This document shows, in pieces, positions 36,875 to 50,656 of a DNA stretch of 64,000 nt. Location: positions 38,330,501 to 38,394,500 of the forward strand of contig JAYKKI010000007.1 in assembly GCA_039881145.1 (NCBI GenBank), written 5' to 3'. Under the pieces are notes generated by a model. That model worked only from the letters and a program-made list of their open reading frames with translations, was not told the origin of the DNA and searched no databases. The position numbers and the translations under genes are program-made. The stretch is from Druceiella hillmani (taxonomy: Eukaryota; Arthropoda; Insecta; Lepidoptera; Hepialidae). Positions within the stretch are counted from its first letter, which is position 1. Every line of letters starts with the position of its first letter.

Positions 36875-37605
36875 AGTAAATTATTTCTAAATTCCTTAAG
36901 TAGTAACCAGGAAATATTTTATTTAACTACTCGTGCTTTTCAAACTTAAGTCATTACTTTATTATATAATCACGTCTATTATATAATATGGCAACAGAAA
37001 ATGAATACTGTTTTTTATAACAGTGTATAATTATGCTGTAATTGTTATCAATTTATAGATTTTTTTAAAGTTTATAAATAACAGTTTATGATTCCATGTT
37101 TTGAAATTAATTAGTTTTAGAAATGATCAAATATTTACTTTTTTTAATCACGGATGAGATTATAATTAATTTAATTAATAACATATATACATTTCATCCC
37201 TTTCTTTGTGGTAACAATTTTTACTATTATTTTAGTACATAAGACAAAAAAAGTTTTTTTCTCGTACGTCATAAAACACCAGTAATCTTATCTCCTACGT
37301 TTGTTTTTGATCACTCAAAACATTTAAACTCCATGTGAGTATATATGTTATGACTTTCATTTAGAAAATAGTCAAAGCAAACCAGTTCACCATTTAATTT
37401 AAAGTGACCATTGAAACAAACATTTATCTAAAGTCTAAAAAGTTATATTAAAAATTAACAGCGTTATCCATATTTTTTGTTTCAAATTGAAAATTTATCC
37501 ATTTGTTTTATTTCAAGTTGAAAATTTACTTATCCGACATACAATCCGAGACACAATCACTTATAAAACTTGTAAAGATCTTATAAATACAGTATTTAAA
37601 TGTCT
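36875..37605. other. A+T-rich spacer without recognised features
   Basis: Nothing supported on either strand. Confidence 0.6.
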
Positions 37606-37608
37606 TGA

Positions 37609-37637
37609 AGCAGTCATAATGTTACATTATGACTGCT
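37609..37637. repeat. Perfect hairpin: 13-bp arms, 3-base loop
   Basis: AGCAGTCATAATG, loop TTA, CATTATGACTGCT. A small intact palindrome with no known function assigned. Confidence 0.8.
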
Positions 37638-38032
37638 ATAGTCACACATCGGCAATATATTATAAAATTTTCATATAAAACTCGCTAGGCGGTTACTAAT
37701 TTCACTGAAAACATTTCAGTATAATTATTTCGCTTACAGATTTATTTTATATGCCTTAGAATAAAAATAATTATAAACGAATTGGGAATAAGAAAATATT
37801 AAACTAGGTTATTAAACTAAAGCCAAAATCTGGATATTTTTCATCATATTAACTACGAAACACTTTTCTAACTAATTGCATATTACAACATTACATCACA
37901 TTTTATGTGTATATATTTCCCCTATAATAAAGTTATCAAAAATGGAAATATATCGATGTATCAAAAAAAAAAACATTAGGGCAATTTTCCTACAATTTCC
38001 TTGCTTTAAAAGTACAAGTATTTTAATACAAA

Positions 38033-38082
38033 CTTCCGGCTGCCGGAGGAAGCGCGCTGTAGTAATGGTGTCCTTCCGGCTG
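38033..38082. repeat. CTTCCGGCTG repeats and palindrome
   Basis: CTTCCGGCTG occurs at 38,033 and 38,073, and the first copy forms a palindrome with CCGGAGGAAG at 38,043-38,052. It is G+C-rich in an A+T-rich setting. ETS-type CCGGAAGT-like words may look present but are not exact, so no factor is named. Confidence 0.6.
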
Positions 38083-38657
38083 TGACTCCCAAACGAAATT
38101 ATCCTCCCCGAATAGACTCCGTATGCTTGTTGCTGTTTCTAATAGTAGTTAAATTTGTTATATTCATACTGAGTTATATTCATATTTGTGATATATTTAC
38201 AGTTGATTTGAACATATGTCGGTACTTTAATATGTATGTACGCACATTAACTACTGTGGGAGATGGTATAAGCGTTGAATAGTAATAATATTCAACAATT
38301 TCAATTTTGTTAGTTATATGCCATGCAAAAAATAATGAAAAAAAATGTTGAGCACAGCGCCTACAATTTCTTTTTCTTTATTTTTACTGGCTATTAGATT
38401 AGACTTTTCCCTATTTATAAATTAGTCTCTATTTTCAGTTCTCTAATTTTTTTTGCCATGGATTGTATAACGTTTTGAATTTTATTCCAGCCGCACAATG
38501 TGAATTTTTTAGGAAGATTTTTAACTTTGATAATATTATCTCAAAACCTTTATCATTCATCAGTGGAATTCTCTCCAAGTTGTTTGTTTGTAAATATATA
38601 TTTGTAAATATATATTTTAACGGTCCTGTATGAATCGCAATAAAATTTTAGACATTT

Positions 38658-38698
38658 TGTCAAGCGTTTCCATGGTCAAGCGTTCTCATGGTCAAGTA
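38658..38698. repeat. 16-bp minisatellite, about 2.7 copies
   Basis: GTCAAGCGTTTCCATG, GTCAAGCGTTCTCATG, GTCAAGTAT in tandem. Confidence 0.9.
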
Positions 38699-38699
38699 T

Positions 38700-40840
38700 A
38701 AAAAAAAACCGCAAACAAAAACTAAAGAATATCTTGACAACTCTTTTATAATACCGTGTATAAATAACGATAAAAATACTTTATGGCCTTGTTACGACTT
38801 TTAGTCTCGATTTATTTATATCAGGAAATTAATTAGGTATAATTTAAATGACGAATAAAACATGTTCTATTTTATTATCTCTCAAATAATTAAATTTATG
38901 GTTATGATTCCTTTAAGAAAATTATTTAAATGACCTGGAATCGTGGATTCTAATAAACTCTGAAACAATGTACCTTGCCATCCCTTGTCTTACACTTTGT
39001 TTTCTAAATGACACATGCACAAAAAGACACATTTGTCTCCTCAGAGAGACAACCAACATCACAATAGTTTTGATAGATCGACGGAAAATGTGACAAGAAT
39101 AGGTTTATTCCTCCACTGGATGCAATTCTACTGGACCGGAGGAATAGAATTACACTCATACATTGTTTCGAAATGACTTAGTAGAGGAAGGTATATTTAT
39201 GGGCCTATCTTAAGTGGAAGCTGGCAAATGGTATAAGGGTTTTTCTTGCATATATTATGTTTTAAGTTTCTTTCTGCACGTTAAGTTCTTTATATTAATG
39301 TGCATCAATATGTTCATTAATGAATGGCGTCACTCCTCAGAGTTATTTAAAGTATTTTAGTCGAACACAGATTGATTTATGTTGTCCATTTAGAGTGATA
39401 AAGTAATATTTTTGAAAATCGGTGAAAAATATTTTACCAATAACATAATAATTTAGATTTTTTTAAAATAAAATACAAAATTATTAGGACAAATCTTTCA
39501 CACAACAATAGACGGATAACGAGAATAAGTTAACTTAATTCATTTCAATATTTTCAAGTTTTTAAAATCTGTGTTTTTTGTATTTTTCGAAAAATTCTCT
39601 ACCTTAGGGGATAGAATAAATAAAAAATTCTTCAATCGCCACGTACCTTTAATTAATTTGTCGTTCTGATTTCTCAAGAAGGAATTTAAAAATTACAATC
39701 TTATTCATTTGTCACGTTGCCCACACTACTTACTATATCAAACTCAATAATGAATTATTTCTTTAATAAATTATCTATTAAATATAACGTTTAAATATCA
39801 AAAAGTAAAAAGAGACCATTCCAAAATTACTACTGATAAAACAGAGGAAGGAGAATAAATAGCACAGCATTTTGAAATTGAATACCAAAAGTATTTCAAA
39901 ATATCTATCCAATGATACTCAACATGATGATGTTCTCAAGAAAGTGTTCTTCCTAATTTTACAAGTATTATGTAGTCCTTAAAAAAATGCTATTTTATAA
40001 CTACATCTGAGTCATTATTTATCGACATCTGAGTAATTTTTAAAACTCAAGAAACTGTGAAACAAACGGACAAGTCGAAATTTTAAAGATGCTTTTTTGA
40101 TTGCGGAACCACAAAAATTATGAAAAAACAGACGGTTTGAACGAACGAAAATATATTTTAAACAACATTCTAAAAATGGATAAAAGACTATATCAAAACG
40201 GGAAGAAAAAAATACGATACCAAAAATATATTCAGATCACATTACCTATACTTTGATGGGTCGTTCAGAATTTGAAATATCTATTAAAAATAAAATTATA
40301 ATCCTTGCATTGTAATTTTATTTGTTAATAGATATTTTTTAAATTTATTTCTATTAAGGCTCGTTAATAAAATCATTTATACGTAAAAAGCTAATAAGTA
40401 TTATTAGCAACTCGTTTTACGATACGAGGTAATAAATCAATTGTAAGCCATAAAATTGCATTAAAATTGTTTTTTAATTAAATTTTACGGCCTCTTAAAA
40501 AATTGAAAAATCTACAAATAATATTTCATTGAGACATTTCTTTTTTAAATCGTAAATTTTACCCCAGTTTAATTGGAAAATTAAAATATATGTAAAGTTT
40601 GATGAAACAAATTAACTCAATCGTATATAAATTATTCAAAATAATAACTATTTAAAAAAAACCATGCAGAAGTCGACATATGTTTTAAAAAAAAATACTT
40701 TTGGTGACGATACCGTCAAAAATGAATTAGAGCACTTTTTAAGTTTGTTACAGTAAATTTTTATTTATCACTTATTGTTATACAATTGTAACCATTAGTA
40801 ACATTTGTAATAAAATTTAATTTAACTTTGTAACCATTAG
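38700..40840. other. A+T-rich spacer without recognised features
   Basis: A short inverted pair TATTCCTCC / GGAGGAATA at about 39,105-39,150 is the only local structure. No frame, RNA gene or repeat is supported. Confidence 0.55.
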
Positions 40841-40888
40841 GAAATAAAATATATGCACTTGTGTCCACAAGGATATATATTTTATTTC
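40841..40888. repeat. Hairpin: 14 + 6 bp arms around a 2-base loop
   Basis: GAAATAAAATATAT (40,841-40,854) pairs with ATATATTTTATTTC (40,875-40,888); inside, CTTGTG and CACAAG pair around TC, with a 3-base mismatch between the two stems. The preceding sequence repeats GTAACCATTAG at about 40,788 and 40,830. Confidence 0.8.
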
Positions 40889-42130
40889 AAAGGGGACATC
40901 ATGATTTTTACTATTAGATTTTAGCAGTAATAAATATGAGTATGAATCTATTTATAATAATAAACATGTAATTTAAGGAAATTTAAATACTTCTCTGAGA
41001 TTAAATTTTTATAGTAAACTAAATTATTGTCGACTGTTGTGCGCCTTTATTACAGTATACATAATTTACTCCATTTTTAATGGGGGTATTTTTTAAATAG
41101 ATTATTTTTTTTAGTTTAACAGGGCGATTATTGAATATTGTCTAATAAATATAATTATATGTAGAAAACGTTGTTTAATAGACATTCCATCTCGGTAACA
41201 ACGGAGTCTACTCTAAATGAAACATTCAAAGGTAATTCTATCTGATAGTCGATAAGCTGTATCCATGAAGATATTCGTGGTTGATTGTGACGTTTGGATT
41301 GGTTATATCCTACGGTAAAATGAATGTGTTGTTTCTTCTAAAACGACCTTAACTAAGAACTTAAAGCGCGTAACTGAGTTTAAAATTATTTGAAGTTTTC
41401 CAACATTAATAAATTTAAGTTATTGAAAATTCCTATCAAATTTGTTGGATTAAATTAATATAAATTGTGTTTATGTCTGTAAGCATTGTTATTAAGTGAA
41501 ATGTGTTTTATGTACTATTTTAATCTGTTATTAACATTTAATTTCTGTTTACAGATAAAATACAGGCATAAATAGATAATATTGTCAAAAATTAATGTAT
41601 TTTTATTCTCTAATATTTTGGCGCCCGACTTTAACGATTGTGGATTATTCTATACGGTTTATACCTCAAGCCCATTTAAACAAATAAACGAAAATATCGA
41701 CAATATACGTTGCAAGAGGCGGTTAAGTATTGTGACATAGACTATACAATTGAAGTGATGGTATATATTTTGCTACCTTAAGAAAATGTAAGTTTTAAGA
41801 AAACCCCATTTCAAAGGAGAAAACTCTATTTTAGGTTAAGTTCTAAATTATTTTTTAACAAGAAAATACCTAACGTAACCTAACATTCAAAACGTATTAA
41901 AATCGTTTTGTACTTCTGAAAATATTATTCAATCAAGTAGATGTAAATTTCTGGATACGTTAAATAAACCATTCCATAAACAAATACTATATAATAAAGC
42001 ATGAATTGACTGTTGAACTGTATTTTCATTGTGTGATTTATTTAACCATCTTAATCATTTGTTCAATGAGAATTATACCCTTGTAAAGGGTACTAAAATA
42101 AATACTAACTTATATTACCGAATAATAATG
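40889..42130. other. A+T-rich spacer without recognised features
   Basis: Nothing supported; only short open frames and A/T runs. Confidence 0.6.
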
Positions 42131-42310
42131 TTAAAACCGACTTCAAAAAATAGGGGAGGTTCTCAATTCGATCTACTTATTTATATTTACCCCTAACTTT
42201 TCACTAGGTAGACCGATTTTGAATTTTGTTTGAATGATAGGCCCTACTTGCCAGGTGTTCCTATAAAAATAGCTGATGAAGAACTATAGAGGTATGTAGA
42301 GGAACTCCTT
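42131..42310. repeat. Interspersed repeat of the 'AAAACCGACTTCAAAAAA' type
   Basis: AAAACCGACTTCAAAAAATA followed by GGGGAGGTTCTCAATTCGAT, then TTCACTAGGTAGACCGATTT. I recall the phrase 'aaccgacttcaaaaaaggaggaggttctcaattcg...aacttttcactgggtgaaccgattt' as a very widespread insect repeat, and the order and spacing here agree. Fragments ACCGATTTCAAATAG at 42,857 and ACCGACTTAAAAAATA at 44,053 may be related. No protein is encoded. Confidence 0.6.
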
Positions 42311-42644
42311 TCTTTATTAGTAATTTAGCCACAAAAGTGACCAATGTCTGATGATTGTATAATCAGGGTGAGACAACAATTTTTAACCGTAAGGAATAGA
42401 TTAATCGAGTTTGAATTCGCTTGACGTATTTTGCTGGGTCCTTTGGTTAGCAATGGTAATCAGAGTCTGATCTTGGGGGTGGAATATGGTGATAAGATCT
42501 TCTCAATGGTTAGGATTGCACCCATCGAGTTTGGACACGTTCAACTATCTAACATAAACAAGAAGGTAAGGAAATAATTAAATATATGCAATATATACAA
42601 AGGTATGAATTATCAACTATGACGAAGTCAAGTGACAAGCTCGT

Positions 42645-42895
42645 ATGTATCTAGGCATAGATGCATTATCACATGTATTTATATAGATACATGTGTATGT
42701 ATTCATGTTAAATGAATGATTTAAAAACTTGTTTAATTATTTTAATATATGAGGCATTTTTAATACTTCATGATTTAGTACAATTTTAAGACATATTTGA
42801 TATGGTAAGCCCTAAAAATGGAAATATAAACAAAATTTTATAATAAATAATTAAACCGATTTCAAATAGCGCTGAATAAGAAACGCAATAATAAG
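42645..42895. repeat. Duplication nest, block a, copy 1
   Basis: ATGTGTATGTATTCATG ... ACTTGTTT ... AATACTTCATGATTT ... GGTAGCCCTAAAA-type sequence ... GCTGAATAAGAAACGCA recurs at 43,600-43,832 in the same order, about 950 bp away. The left part (TAGATGCATTATCACAT ... GTGTATGT) also matches 46,455-46,520 (TAGACGCGTTATCACAT ... GTGTATGTGTA). Confidence 0.75.
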
Positions 42896-42929
42896 ATAAC
42901 TAATAGATGACACATAACCGCTATATAAT

Positions 42930-43600
42930 AATAAGATGACATATAACTGCTCCGTACGAGGGGAATGAAGAACTAATGCCCTGCATTATTTAAATGGGAA
43001 AATTGCACAAATATAATATTCTCATTATCCATAACTATAAAGGGATTTGTTTTCTTGCAAAGAAGAAATTATATAAAATAACAGTATGTGTGGCCAAGAA
43101 TATATTATACTGCTAGAATTGACGTGCAAAAATGAAAGTTTGTGATGTTAAGGTTTAATAGTCTTATTTCAGGATTTTACAATTATGAGAATACTGCATT
43201 TGGCTTTACAATATTTTAAAAAATTTTGCTTTACGTGAATTCTCTATCACAAAACATTTTATAACTGCAAATTTATTTAGATATATTAATAAATATTATT
43301 ATGGATTAAGGAGAAATGAATTGAATATAAAGTAGCAAGTCTGAAATATCTTGAACATATAAAATTTATAGTAATTGAATAAAATCAATACATTATGTTG
43401 TGTCGTTGTATTTTAGCAGTTAAAAATGTAGGTTACTGACGTAAAATTAATAAATATTAAATGCAATTTTTATTTCAATTTCCTAAAAAAGTAATGTTGT
43501 CTTGCATCTAATTTCAAATGTATTCTAGTTTTGAGTATTAGCTATAATGTAGTTAAATATCGCCTCACTTTTATAAGCTTAAACCTATCCACTTTAGGAA
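42930..43600. repeat. Duplication nest, block b, copy 1
   Basis: Collinear with 47,360-48,080. Anchors: TTGCACAAATATAATATTCT, TATTATACTGCTAGAATTGA, AGGTTTAATAGTC, CACAAAACATTTTATAACTG, AATATTATTATGGATTAAGG and, near the end, CCACTTTAGGAACC with GCTGCAC. Spacing to the partner is about 4.4 kb. Confidence 0.85.
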
Positions 43601-43832
43601 CCTAGCTAGCTGCACAAATGTATTTATGCAGGTATGTATGTATGTATTCATGATAATTAAATCTTTTAATAACTTGTTTCGATTTCAATACATGTGATAT
43701 TACTGAATACTTCATGATTTCGTAACATATTCAGTACTACTAGATATAGGTAGCCCTAAAATGGAAAAAATAAAAAGAAATACTTTAAACAATTGAAGGG
43801 ACTTCAAATTGACGCTGAATAAGAAACGCACT
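43600..43832. repeat. Duplication nest, block a, copy 2
   Basis: Diverged direct copy of 42,645-42,895, carrying GTATGTATGTATTCATGATA, AATACTTCATGATTTCGTAA and CGCTGAATAAGAAACGCACT. It contains a short GTAT microsatellite at 43,632-43,647. Confidence 0.75.
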
Positions 43833-46099
43833 TAAAAGTATAAAATATAATATATTTTTATAAAAAAAGCGACTTAAAAAAAATTTTAAAAAATAGAAAA
43901 GAAAAAATATTACCCTTTATTATTTAATATACCTCCCTGAACCTATAAATTAAAATTAGGTGCGAAAAACCTAGTATTTATTTACTTACCTTCGACATTC
44001 TATTTGCAATTATTTTCGAAGTTGGTGCTTAACAATAAAGATCAATCAGATACCGACTTAAAAAATATTAAATAAAAGTTTTTAGATAAATATATATAAA
44101 TCATAGCTCGTTTACATTTTTAATTTTAAAACGAGATCAATACATTCTCGTTTTCCATGCTTAGGATTGTAATACAAAGATGTAATTATGCTTTGTGTTT
44201 GCTTGTTTTAAGGTTCTCACTTTTATTTTTCAGAAAAAATATGAAATAATTATCTATATATTACTTTTATATTATTAAATAGATAGTAAATACGTATTTA
44301 GTTAAAAAGTAGCAATCGCGATCCAATTGTTGTTTAACAATACATAACTATGACGAACGATGTGTCGATTTTTGAAGATGTAGAAATATTATCTGCTGGA
44401 AAATTTAGAGATCCGCAATTAATTTGATTTAATCCACCTTTCAACAGTTTATTAATTTTTTAATATTTGTTTCGGAATTGAAATATTTTAGCATATTTTT
44501 GAAAGAAAGTAGTTTATATACAGTAAGCAAATTTTAAATCAAGATGACAGTATACTTTTTATTGGTTTTAAAAATAATAAATGATTTTCATTAATGTATT
44601 ACCGATGTCAGAAACGACAACCAAAATGAAAAGTAAAATAATAAATGAGACAGCGAATACATAGTTTTTTTTTTAATGCTGCTTACCAAAGAATTAAAAA
44701 TATAGCATAATTAGTACATAATTAGGATTTTGTATGTATTATATTAAAAATACATTTGGATTATTTATATTTATCTTGGATCTAAATTGAGAACCAACTT
44801 GAACGTCAAAAATCATGATGTCTTCCCCGGACGTCACAAATTTCTAAGGTTCCCTGCTTAATGCACAGGGCAAAATCTTTTTTTAAATATTTGTAAATTG
44901 TTAAATATTTATGAATTGAATTATTTAAAAATTATTAAAGATTTATAAATTAGGTAAACTTCGTTATTTTTAGTAAAAATGGCTTGCATTAATCATTTCA
45001 TCTTTATTTACCCAGAAGAAAACACTATCAACATTTTAAATATGCAGAAAATAACTTGTGCCCGTAACTGTCACATACACATAGTTATATAAATTATACA
45101 TTTCTGATGTTAAAAAAACATTTACTTATGTATTTTTGAACAACTGAATATGCATATTTTTTATATGTAATTGAAATATGTTATCGTGCCCTCTGAAATC
45201 TTTTATTCTATTTATATATTTCGCAAAGAGAATCTTAAGGTTATCTTTTTCGAACTTCCTAGTAATATCCTTTCATATAACAATAAAACTTGCAGTCGGT
45301 GCTTTAATACTGACCCTGTCAATTTGTAAAAAACTTTCGTTGAGTATATTCACCTAATTGATTCCTTTCTATTATTAACAATTTATAACAAATAGCAAAA
45401 GTAAATATTATTTTATAAATTTTTTGGGCTTAAAACTCAAAGATGTTGACTTTCAACTTCTCTCACGAATTTCAGTATTGCAAAGATTAACGTTAATTCA
45501 ATATGGTCTTCGCGCGATATCCACTTTCGAGTGTTTGGTCTTTGTGGATATCAAAAGGATGCGAATAGATAGAAAATAAATAGTTTATTATTTTTTTATT
45601 CATATCTTACCTTCTTTATGTTTTTCAATAACACACAATTTGAGTTGTATTTAAAAATTAGGTCAGAAGAGATTTTTAAACAAAGTCTAAATTTGTGGCT
45701 TGGTTAATGCATAGTTTCTCTATTGAATCCAATTACGAAAAAGGATTTAATAAAGTTAGTTGTGTTCAACGTTGAGATTTAATTAAATTTTCTTCATCTT
45801 TCTCGGGTGCTATTTTCAAAATAGCTTTGATAACTTTCTATTTTCCCAATTTTCTGACTCTCTATTTTTCCATCATAAGAATTATAACAATGATAAATTA
45901 AAACATATTGCACTACATACGCTAAACTGTATTCCATTTTGTTGAAAATTATATTTTATTTGAAAATATATTTGATATTATTCGCTCCTAATTTACATAT
46001 TTCGTGATATCTTAACAAACATTTGCTTACACGTCAATAACTTCAAATAAGTCATATACATACGAAATGCAGAAATATCCTTCTTTTCTCGCAATAATT
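43833..46099. other. A+T-rich spacer inside the duplication nest
   Basis: No coding or RNA gene signal. A 9-bp inverted pair GATATCCAC / GTGGATATC sits at 45,516-45,552. Faint echoes of neighbouring blocks may exist but could not be anchored. Confidence 0.5.
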
Positions 46100-46760
46100 A
46101 GAGCGACAACACAAAAACCATACTCTTAACAGCAAATCTCGAGTAAAGATCATATCAATCCTTGTAAAGATAGCACATTTGTGGACGAAAGGAATTGAAA
46201 ATTGCTTTTAAAACGTTTGAAAAATTGCTTGGGGTGAGTCAATTTTGAAAAGAAGCTGGCCAATTGTTCTAATTTTCTCAATATTTTCCATCACCTAGAT
46301 TTGATTAGTTAATTAAAATATTTAATCTTAATACTAACATGTAAAGCTAAAGATATGCTTAATAATATAAATTATTATGAAATAAGACAGCCATTTTATA
46401 GGTAAAACATTTCTAATTTTTTATATTTTAGAATGTAGAAATAATATTATTGACAATAATGTATAGACGCGTTATCACATTTCAAATAAATTTATATTTA
46501 GTGTATGTGTATACACTTGAGTATGTACCTCCAGAAAATATGTGTATGTATGATATGTAAATGAAAGCTCGGAAACTTCAAACGTAAGGCAAAGTTGAAA
46601 CAATTTCAACGTCCACTTTCTGGTCACGCTTTCTGCATATTGTATAGATCTTGGAAATATCTTTAGATTGCCGTACGCTTATGCCGTATTTAAATTACAA
46701 TGTTCAAGTGTAATATCTCTAACAGACTATAAAATATATAAGGAATATGTTATTTTGCAA
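46100..46760. repeat. Duplication nest, block c, copy 1
   Basis: GAGTCAATTTTGAAAAGAAGCTG, then TTCCATCACCTAGATTTGAT, later GCTCGGAAACTTCAAACGT, correspond in order to GAGTCAATTTTGGGAAAAAGCTG, TTCATCACTCGGATTTGAT and ACTTGGAGATTTCAAACGT at 58,012-58,350. The partner is about 11.8 kb away. Confidence 0.7.
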
Positions 46761-46769
46761 AATGTTATA

Positions 46770-47359
46770 GATTGAAAAACTCAATGTATTTTGGTAATTA
46801 AGGTATTAATAAATTTAATTTCATAACATCACTTCAGCGATAAACGTCCAATTTTTGAACGGTTCGATTCTTTTTTTTTAAACATGTTTAAATTCTAATT
46901 CATATTAAAAAGAAATAACTGAGAATTAATGGAATAGGATTGCACAATTAATTTGATAATATTCCTGGTAAAAAAATTTCAAAAAGAAGGAAGCTTATAT
47001 CTGTGTTGTCCCAAAACTAAAGTGAATCAAAGTGCCGGCTGAAGACGGAAGGCAGAGTAGCGTCTGTTTCACTTTTTCTGGAAAATTATTGATAAACGAT
47101 ATTTTAAATTAGTCTTTCCCTAAATAAGATAATAACATTTGACAAAATTTATCCGAATAAGGAAATAACATGCATTTTTTTACGTTTACAAATTTATATA
47201 TACCGCAAATTTATAAAATGCAACTTAAACTATGCTGTTGTTCTGCAAAAAAAAACGGACAGAAAAGTACGTCAAACTTAACTAGGAGCAGTCACCATAT
47301 TCGACTTTTGAAGGAAAAATCGCCTTATATTTTGACGACATAAATATACGAATAAACGC
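46770..47359. other. Spacer with a G+C-richer spot at 47,030-47,080
   Basis: GTGCCGGCTGAAGACGGAAG and GCAGAGTAGCGTCTG stand out, but no gene or repeat is recognised. The rest is plain. Confidence 0.5.
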
Positions 47360-48080
47360 GTTGGCCATATGAATAAATGTAACCGTCGCATGAAGAACAA
47401 CTGTCCTGAGTTATTTAAATAGGAAAATTACACAAATATAATATTCTTTTGGTCTTTAACTATAAAGAAGTTTAATATTTTAACTGTAAAGATTTTTTAC
47501 AGAGTATAAATTCAAGAAAATAACAAGGTAGCCAAGAGTGTATTACTGCTAGAATCGATGCGCAAAAAATACAAGTATTCGTTACTGAGGTTTAATAGTC
47601 ATATTTTAGAATTTTACAATTACGAAAACATTGCATTTTGTTTTAGAATAGTTTAAATAATTCATCTGTATTTCAATTTGCCACCACAAAACATTTTATA
47701 GCTGCAGATTTAATTATATATGTTAATAAATATTGTTATGGATTAAGAAGAAAGTAATGTGATGTAAAGTAGGAAGCCTGAAATATTTCGAAAACTAGCT
47801 ACTTATTCCAAAACCTTTTTAGAGTATATCCCTTATAAAATTTATAGTAATTGATTAAAATAAAATAATAATGTTGTGACGTTGTATTTTATTTCGGTAA
47901 AAATTGTAGATTACTGACGTGAAATGAATTAATGTTGAATGAATTATTTATTTAAATTTCCTGAAAAATAATATCGTCCTGCATCTATCTGCAAGTTGTA
48001 GTCTAGTTTAAATGTTAGCTACAAAGGACATGTCATTAAGTATCACCTCACATTTATTAGTTTGAACTTATCCAGTGTAA
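47360..48080. repeat. Duplication nest, block b, copy 2
   Basis: Partner of 42,930-43,600 with TTACACAAATATAATATTCT, GTATTACTGCTAGAATCGAT, AGGTTTAATAGTC, CACAAAACATTTTATAGCTG, AATATTGTTATGGATTAAGA and CCAGTGTAAGAACT. It is diverged by substitutions and small indels only, and no reading frame is shared. Confidence 0.85.
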
Positions 48081-49655
48081 GAACTGAGCTGGCTGTACAC
48101 TTACTCTTTTGATAATGTATCCGTAGATATTGAGCGTAAAATTTTCCAGATAAATCCTTTCAATCAACATCGCAAAGTTCACAAAGCCAAAGTTTGTTTA
48201 CATTGGGAAGTAAAGATGAGTATTTACAATATTGAATATAATATTTATCAACTGTAGCCAGATGGTATGATCTTCGAAACCTTGACCACACAAAAACCCA
48301 GGTTTAATTTAAGAAAAAAATTCGAAGATCAATTAAAACCACAATAATCCTTACGTTCCCTCTACGTACGGGATTAGGCGTTTCATGCATTTCTTCTAAA
48401 AGTACATATGAATATTTTGGAATCCGGGTTATACATTTTATAACAACGTCAAATTTCATCTTTTATCTGAAAACGTTATTGTGACAAACCGATGGATACA
48501 TTAATTATCGTATAAGAGTTCCTGTTCTTTTTTAAATTACAATACCCTAAAAGATATTTCCACCATCGATATGGATAATTGTGCTCAACTCAATTAGAAA
48601 ACGAAGTTGAGGTTTTTGTACTTTATGTGTCTATCAATTACAAATCAACTGCAATTCACTATTTGAACTGTAATAGTTCCATGTAATATGTGCTTAGATT
48701 ATTGTAAAAACGTTTATGGTAAAAAAATTACATTTTCATGAGATATATTTATTATGTTCCGATCTATGACATGTGTAAAATAATTTCTATCTATAGCTTT
48801 GACATGAAGAAGTATGTGATATCCGAGAACAATTAGGATTCATCTCTCTTTACAACTACGAACGATGAAATAATAGAAACTGTCTATGTAAGTCTGTTGG
48901 GATATTTTGGGCAATTTTGTAGTGCTAATTATTTAATTCGTCAGATGGAAGTAAAATTTTAGCTTGGTAAACTGTTGGTGTAACTAAATAAATATATATC
49001 AAATGTGAAGCGATAGTCATATTATTTGAACAAATATTTTGATTCAAAATAATATTTCTCATTTTAAAATTGATTTTGTATTTTACTCAACAAGTTGGCG
49101 AGAAGCCTTTACTTGTTACTTAACGGTACGAAACATATTTTTTTAAAACAAACCTCTTGGAAAAATCTTAATGTGAAAGATAAAAACACAAAAGTTTCTG
49201 GTAGATTTAAAGTAAAAGTCGGATATTTCGGTGGATTAATATGGATTTAATTAAATTTACGTACAACTATATACAGTACAAAAAATGTCACCAAGCAAAG
49301 GGAAGTGAGCCATAGATAAAGTACATTGATTAGTTCGTTATTTTAACACAACATAAAGATGACATTAACGTGTCACAATAACGGCTCGTAATTTAAATTA
49401 TATTGATAAGTTAATAGTTTCAAAGTCTGTTTTAATCCTATTTTATTGGGCATCCATATTTTTGAAGAATGGTATATTTAAAATTGACATTAAGTTTGAT
49501 CCACACCTAATTGTGTCAGTAACTGTCGTCTTACAAAGGATGTTATTTTTTTTTAAGTCGGCACATATATGGAAGCGTGTTCCCTTGTACAAACATCAGA
49601 TTTAATCTACCATTATTTAAGTTCTTAATCAGTTGAAGTAGTAGAGATAGTTTTG
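48081..49655. other. A+T-rich spacer without recognised features
   Basis: No supported feature on either strand. A run TTTTTTTTTAAGTCGGCAC at about 49,548 vaguely recalls the reverse of the 'ccgacttaaaaa' repeat type. Confidence 0.55.
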
Positions 49656-49659
49656 AATT

Positions 49660-50640
49660 ATGTAAAAACAAGAAATTTATTCTCCTGAAGTCACAGCAAA
49701 AGACAGTAAATATTTTAGGAGCTAGCGAGCAGCTATCGAATACAGAGTACCTTCAATGAATGACGATTCTTTAACTAGATACCCGTAGGTCAAAGTTTAA
49801 GAGAAAGTTCGCAAACGAAAGGAATTGAAATTCAATTTTAAGTAACGACTTTCGTGTACACAGCAGCAAAATTGGAGTCTTCATTAATTTAATGCTGCCT
49901 ATGTCGACTTAAATGTGGAATAACTTTTTTCCGATATAAAGGTTTACTAACAGATATTCTTTTTCTCAGTTTCTGCCGCAGTCACAAATGCTTTAATGTT
50001 CTTTAAATTGTAATCTATATAAAACATTAACTAATCAAAATAAAAACATGCAAGTTAATTATGCAGTTACTTGTGTAAAAGCTACTTAATTGATGCAAAT
50101 TGTCGGCCAGTAATCGAAATTTGATCGTGATTAATTAAATTTTTAAGTTTGAAGATTTTTGAGGTTCTTTTTGTCAAAGATTATACCTTTATAATAATTG
50201 CATATGATTTGTTTTAATTTTGTTCTATCACGTCAACGAACATCGTTTACAAATAAGTCATTAGCGTATGTTGTTTGCTTTAATTCCCTGCAATACTTAC
50301 AAAATTTAAAATTGAATATAAGTAACAGTTAAAAAAACGCAATTACAGTTTGTAATCGTATCTTTTTTTTACAGAATTCATTGTCGGTTTTTATTTTTTA
50401 ATATTAGAATTGAACCAAATAAACGTTAATAAAAATGAGACTAACCTTTCGATCAATCGGACAATTTAAAATTCTTTGGCGACAATCTCGACTTCATGCG
50501 ATTGTTTGACCACAGACTATTATGTGTTAGAAATTCTTAGCATGAACGTAAACAATGATTTTTTTATTGTTGAACGTCAATCATGAATCTTTTAATATAT
50601 TTTTAAAATAAAATTTAATGTATTTATTACACATATTATA
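49660..50640. repeat. Duplication nest, block d/e, copy 1
   Basis: The left end (AAGTCACAGCAAAAGACAGT, AAATATTTTAGGAGC) recurs at 50,680-50,720. The middle (49,780-50,030) matches 58,850-59,125. The right part (50,321-50,640: AGTAACAGTTAAAA, TTACAGTTTGTAATCGTAT, GGCGACAATCTCGACTTCAT, AACGTAAACAATGA) recurs at 50,719-51,010. One unit of about 1 kb has therefore been followed by a truncated second unit. Confidence 0.8.
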
Positions 50641-50656
50641 TATAAATTTAGCATGT

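Noticed and set aside
46862..46880. GGTTCGATTC followed by a T-run, resembling a tRNA B box plus pol III terminator
   Set aside because: There is no A box upstream, no cloverleaf arms and no G+C-rich tRNA body. It is probably chance.
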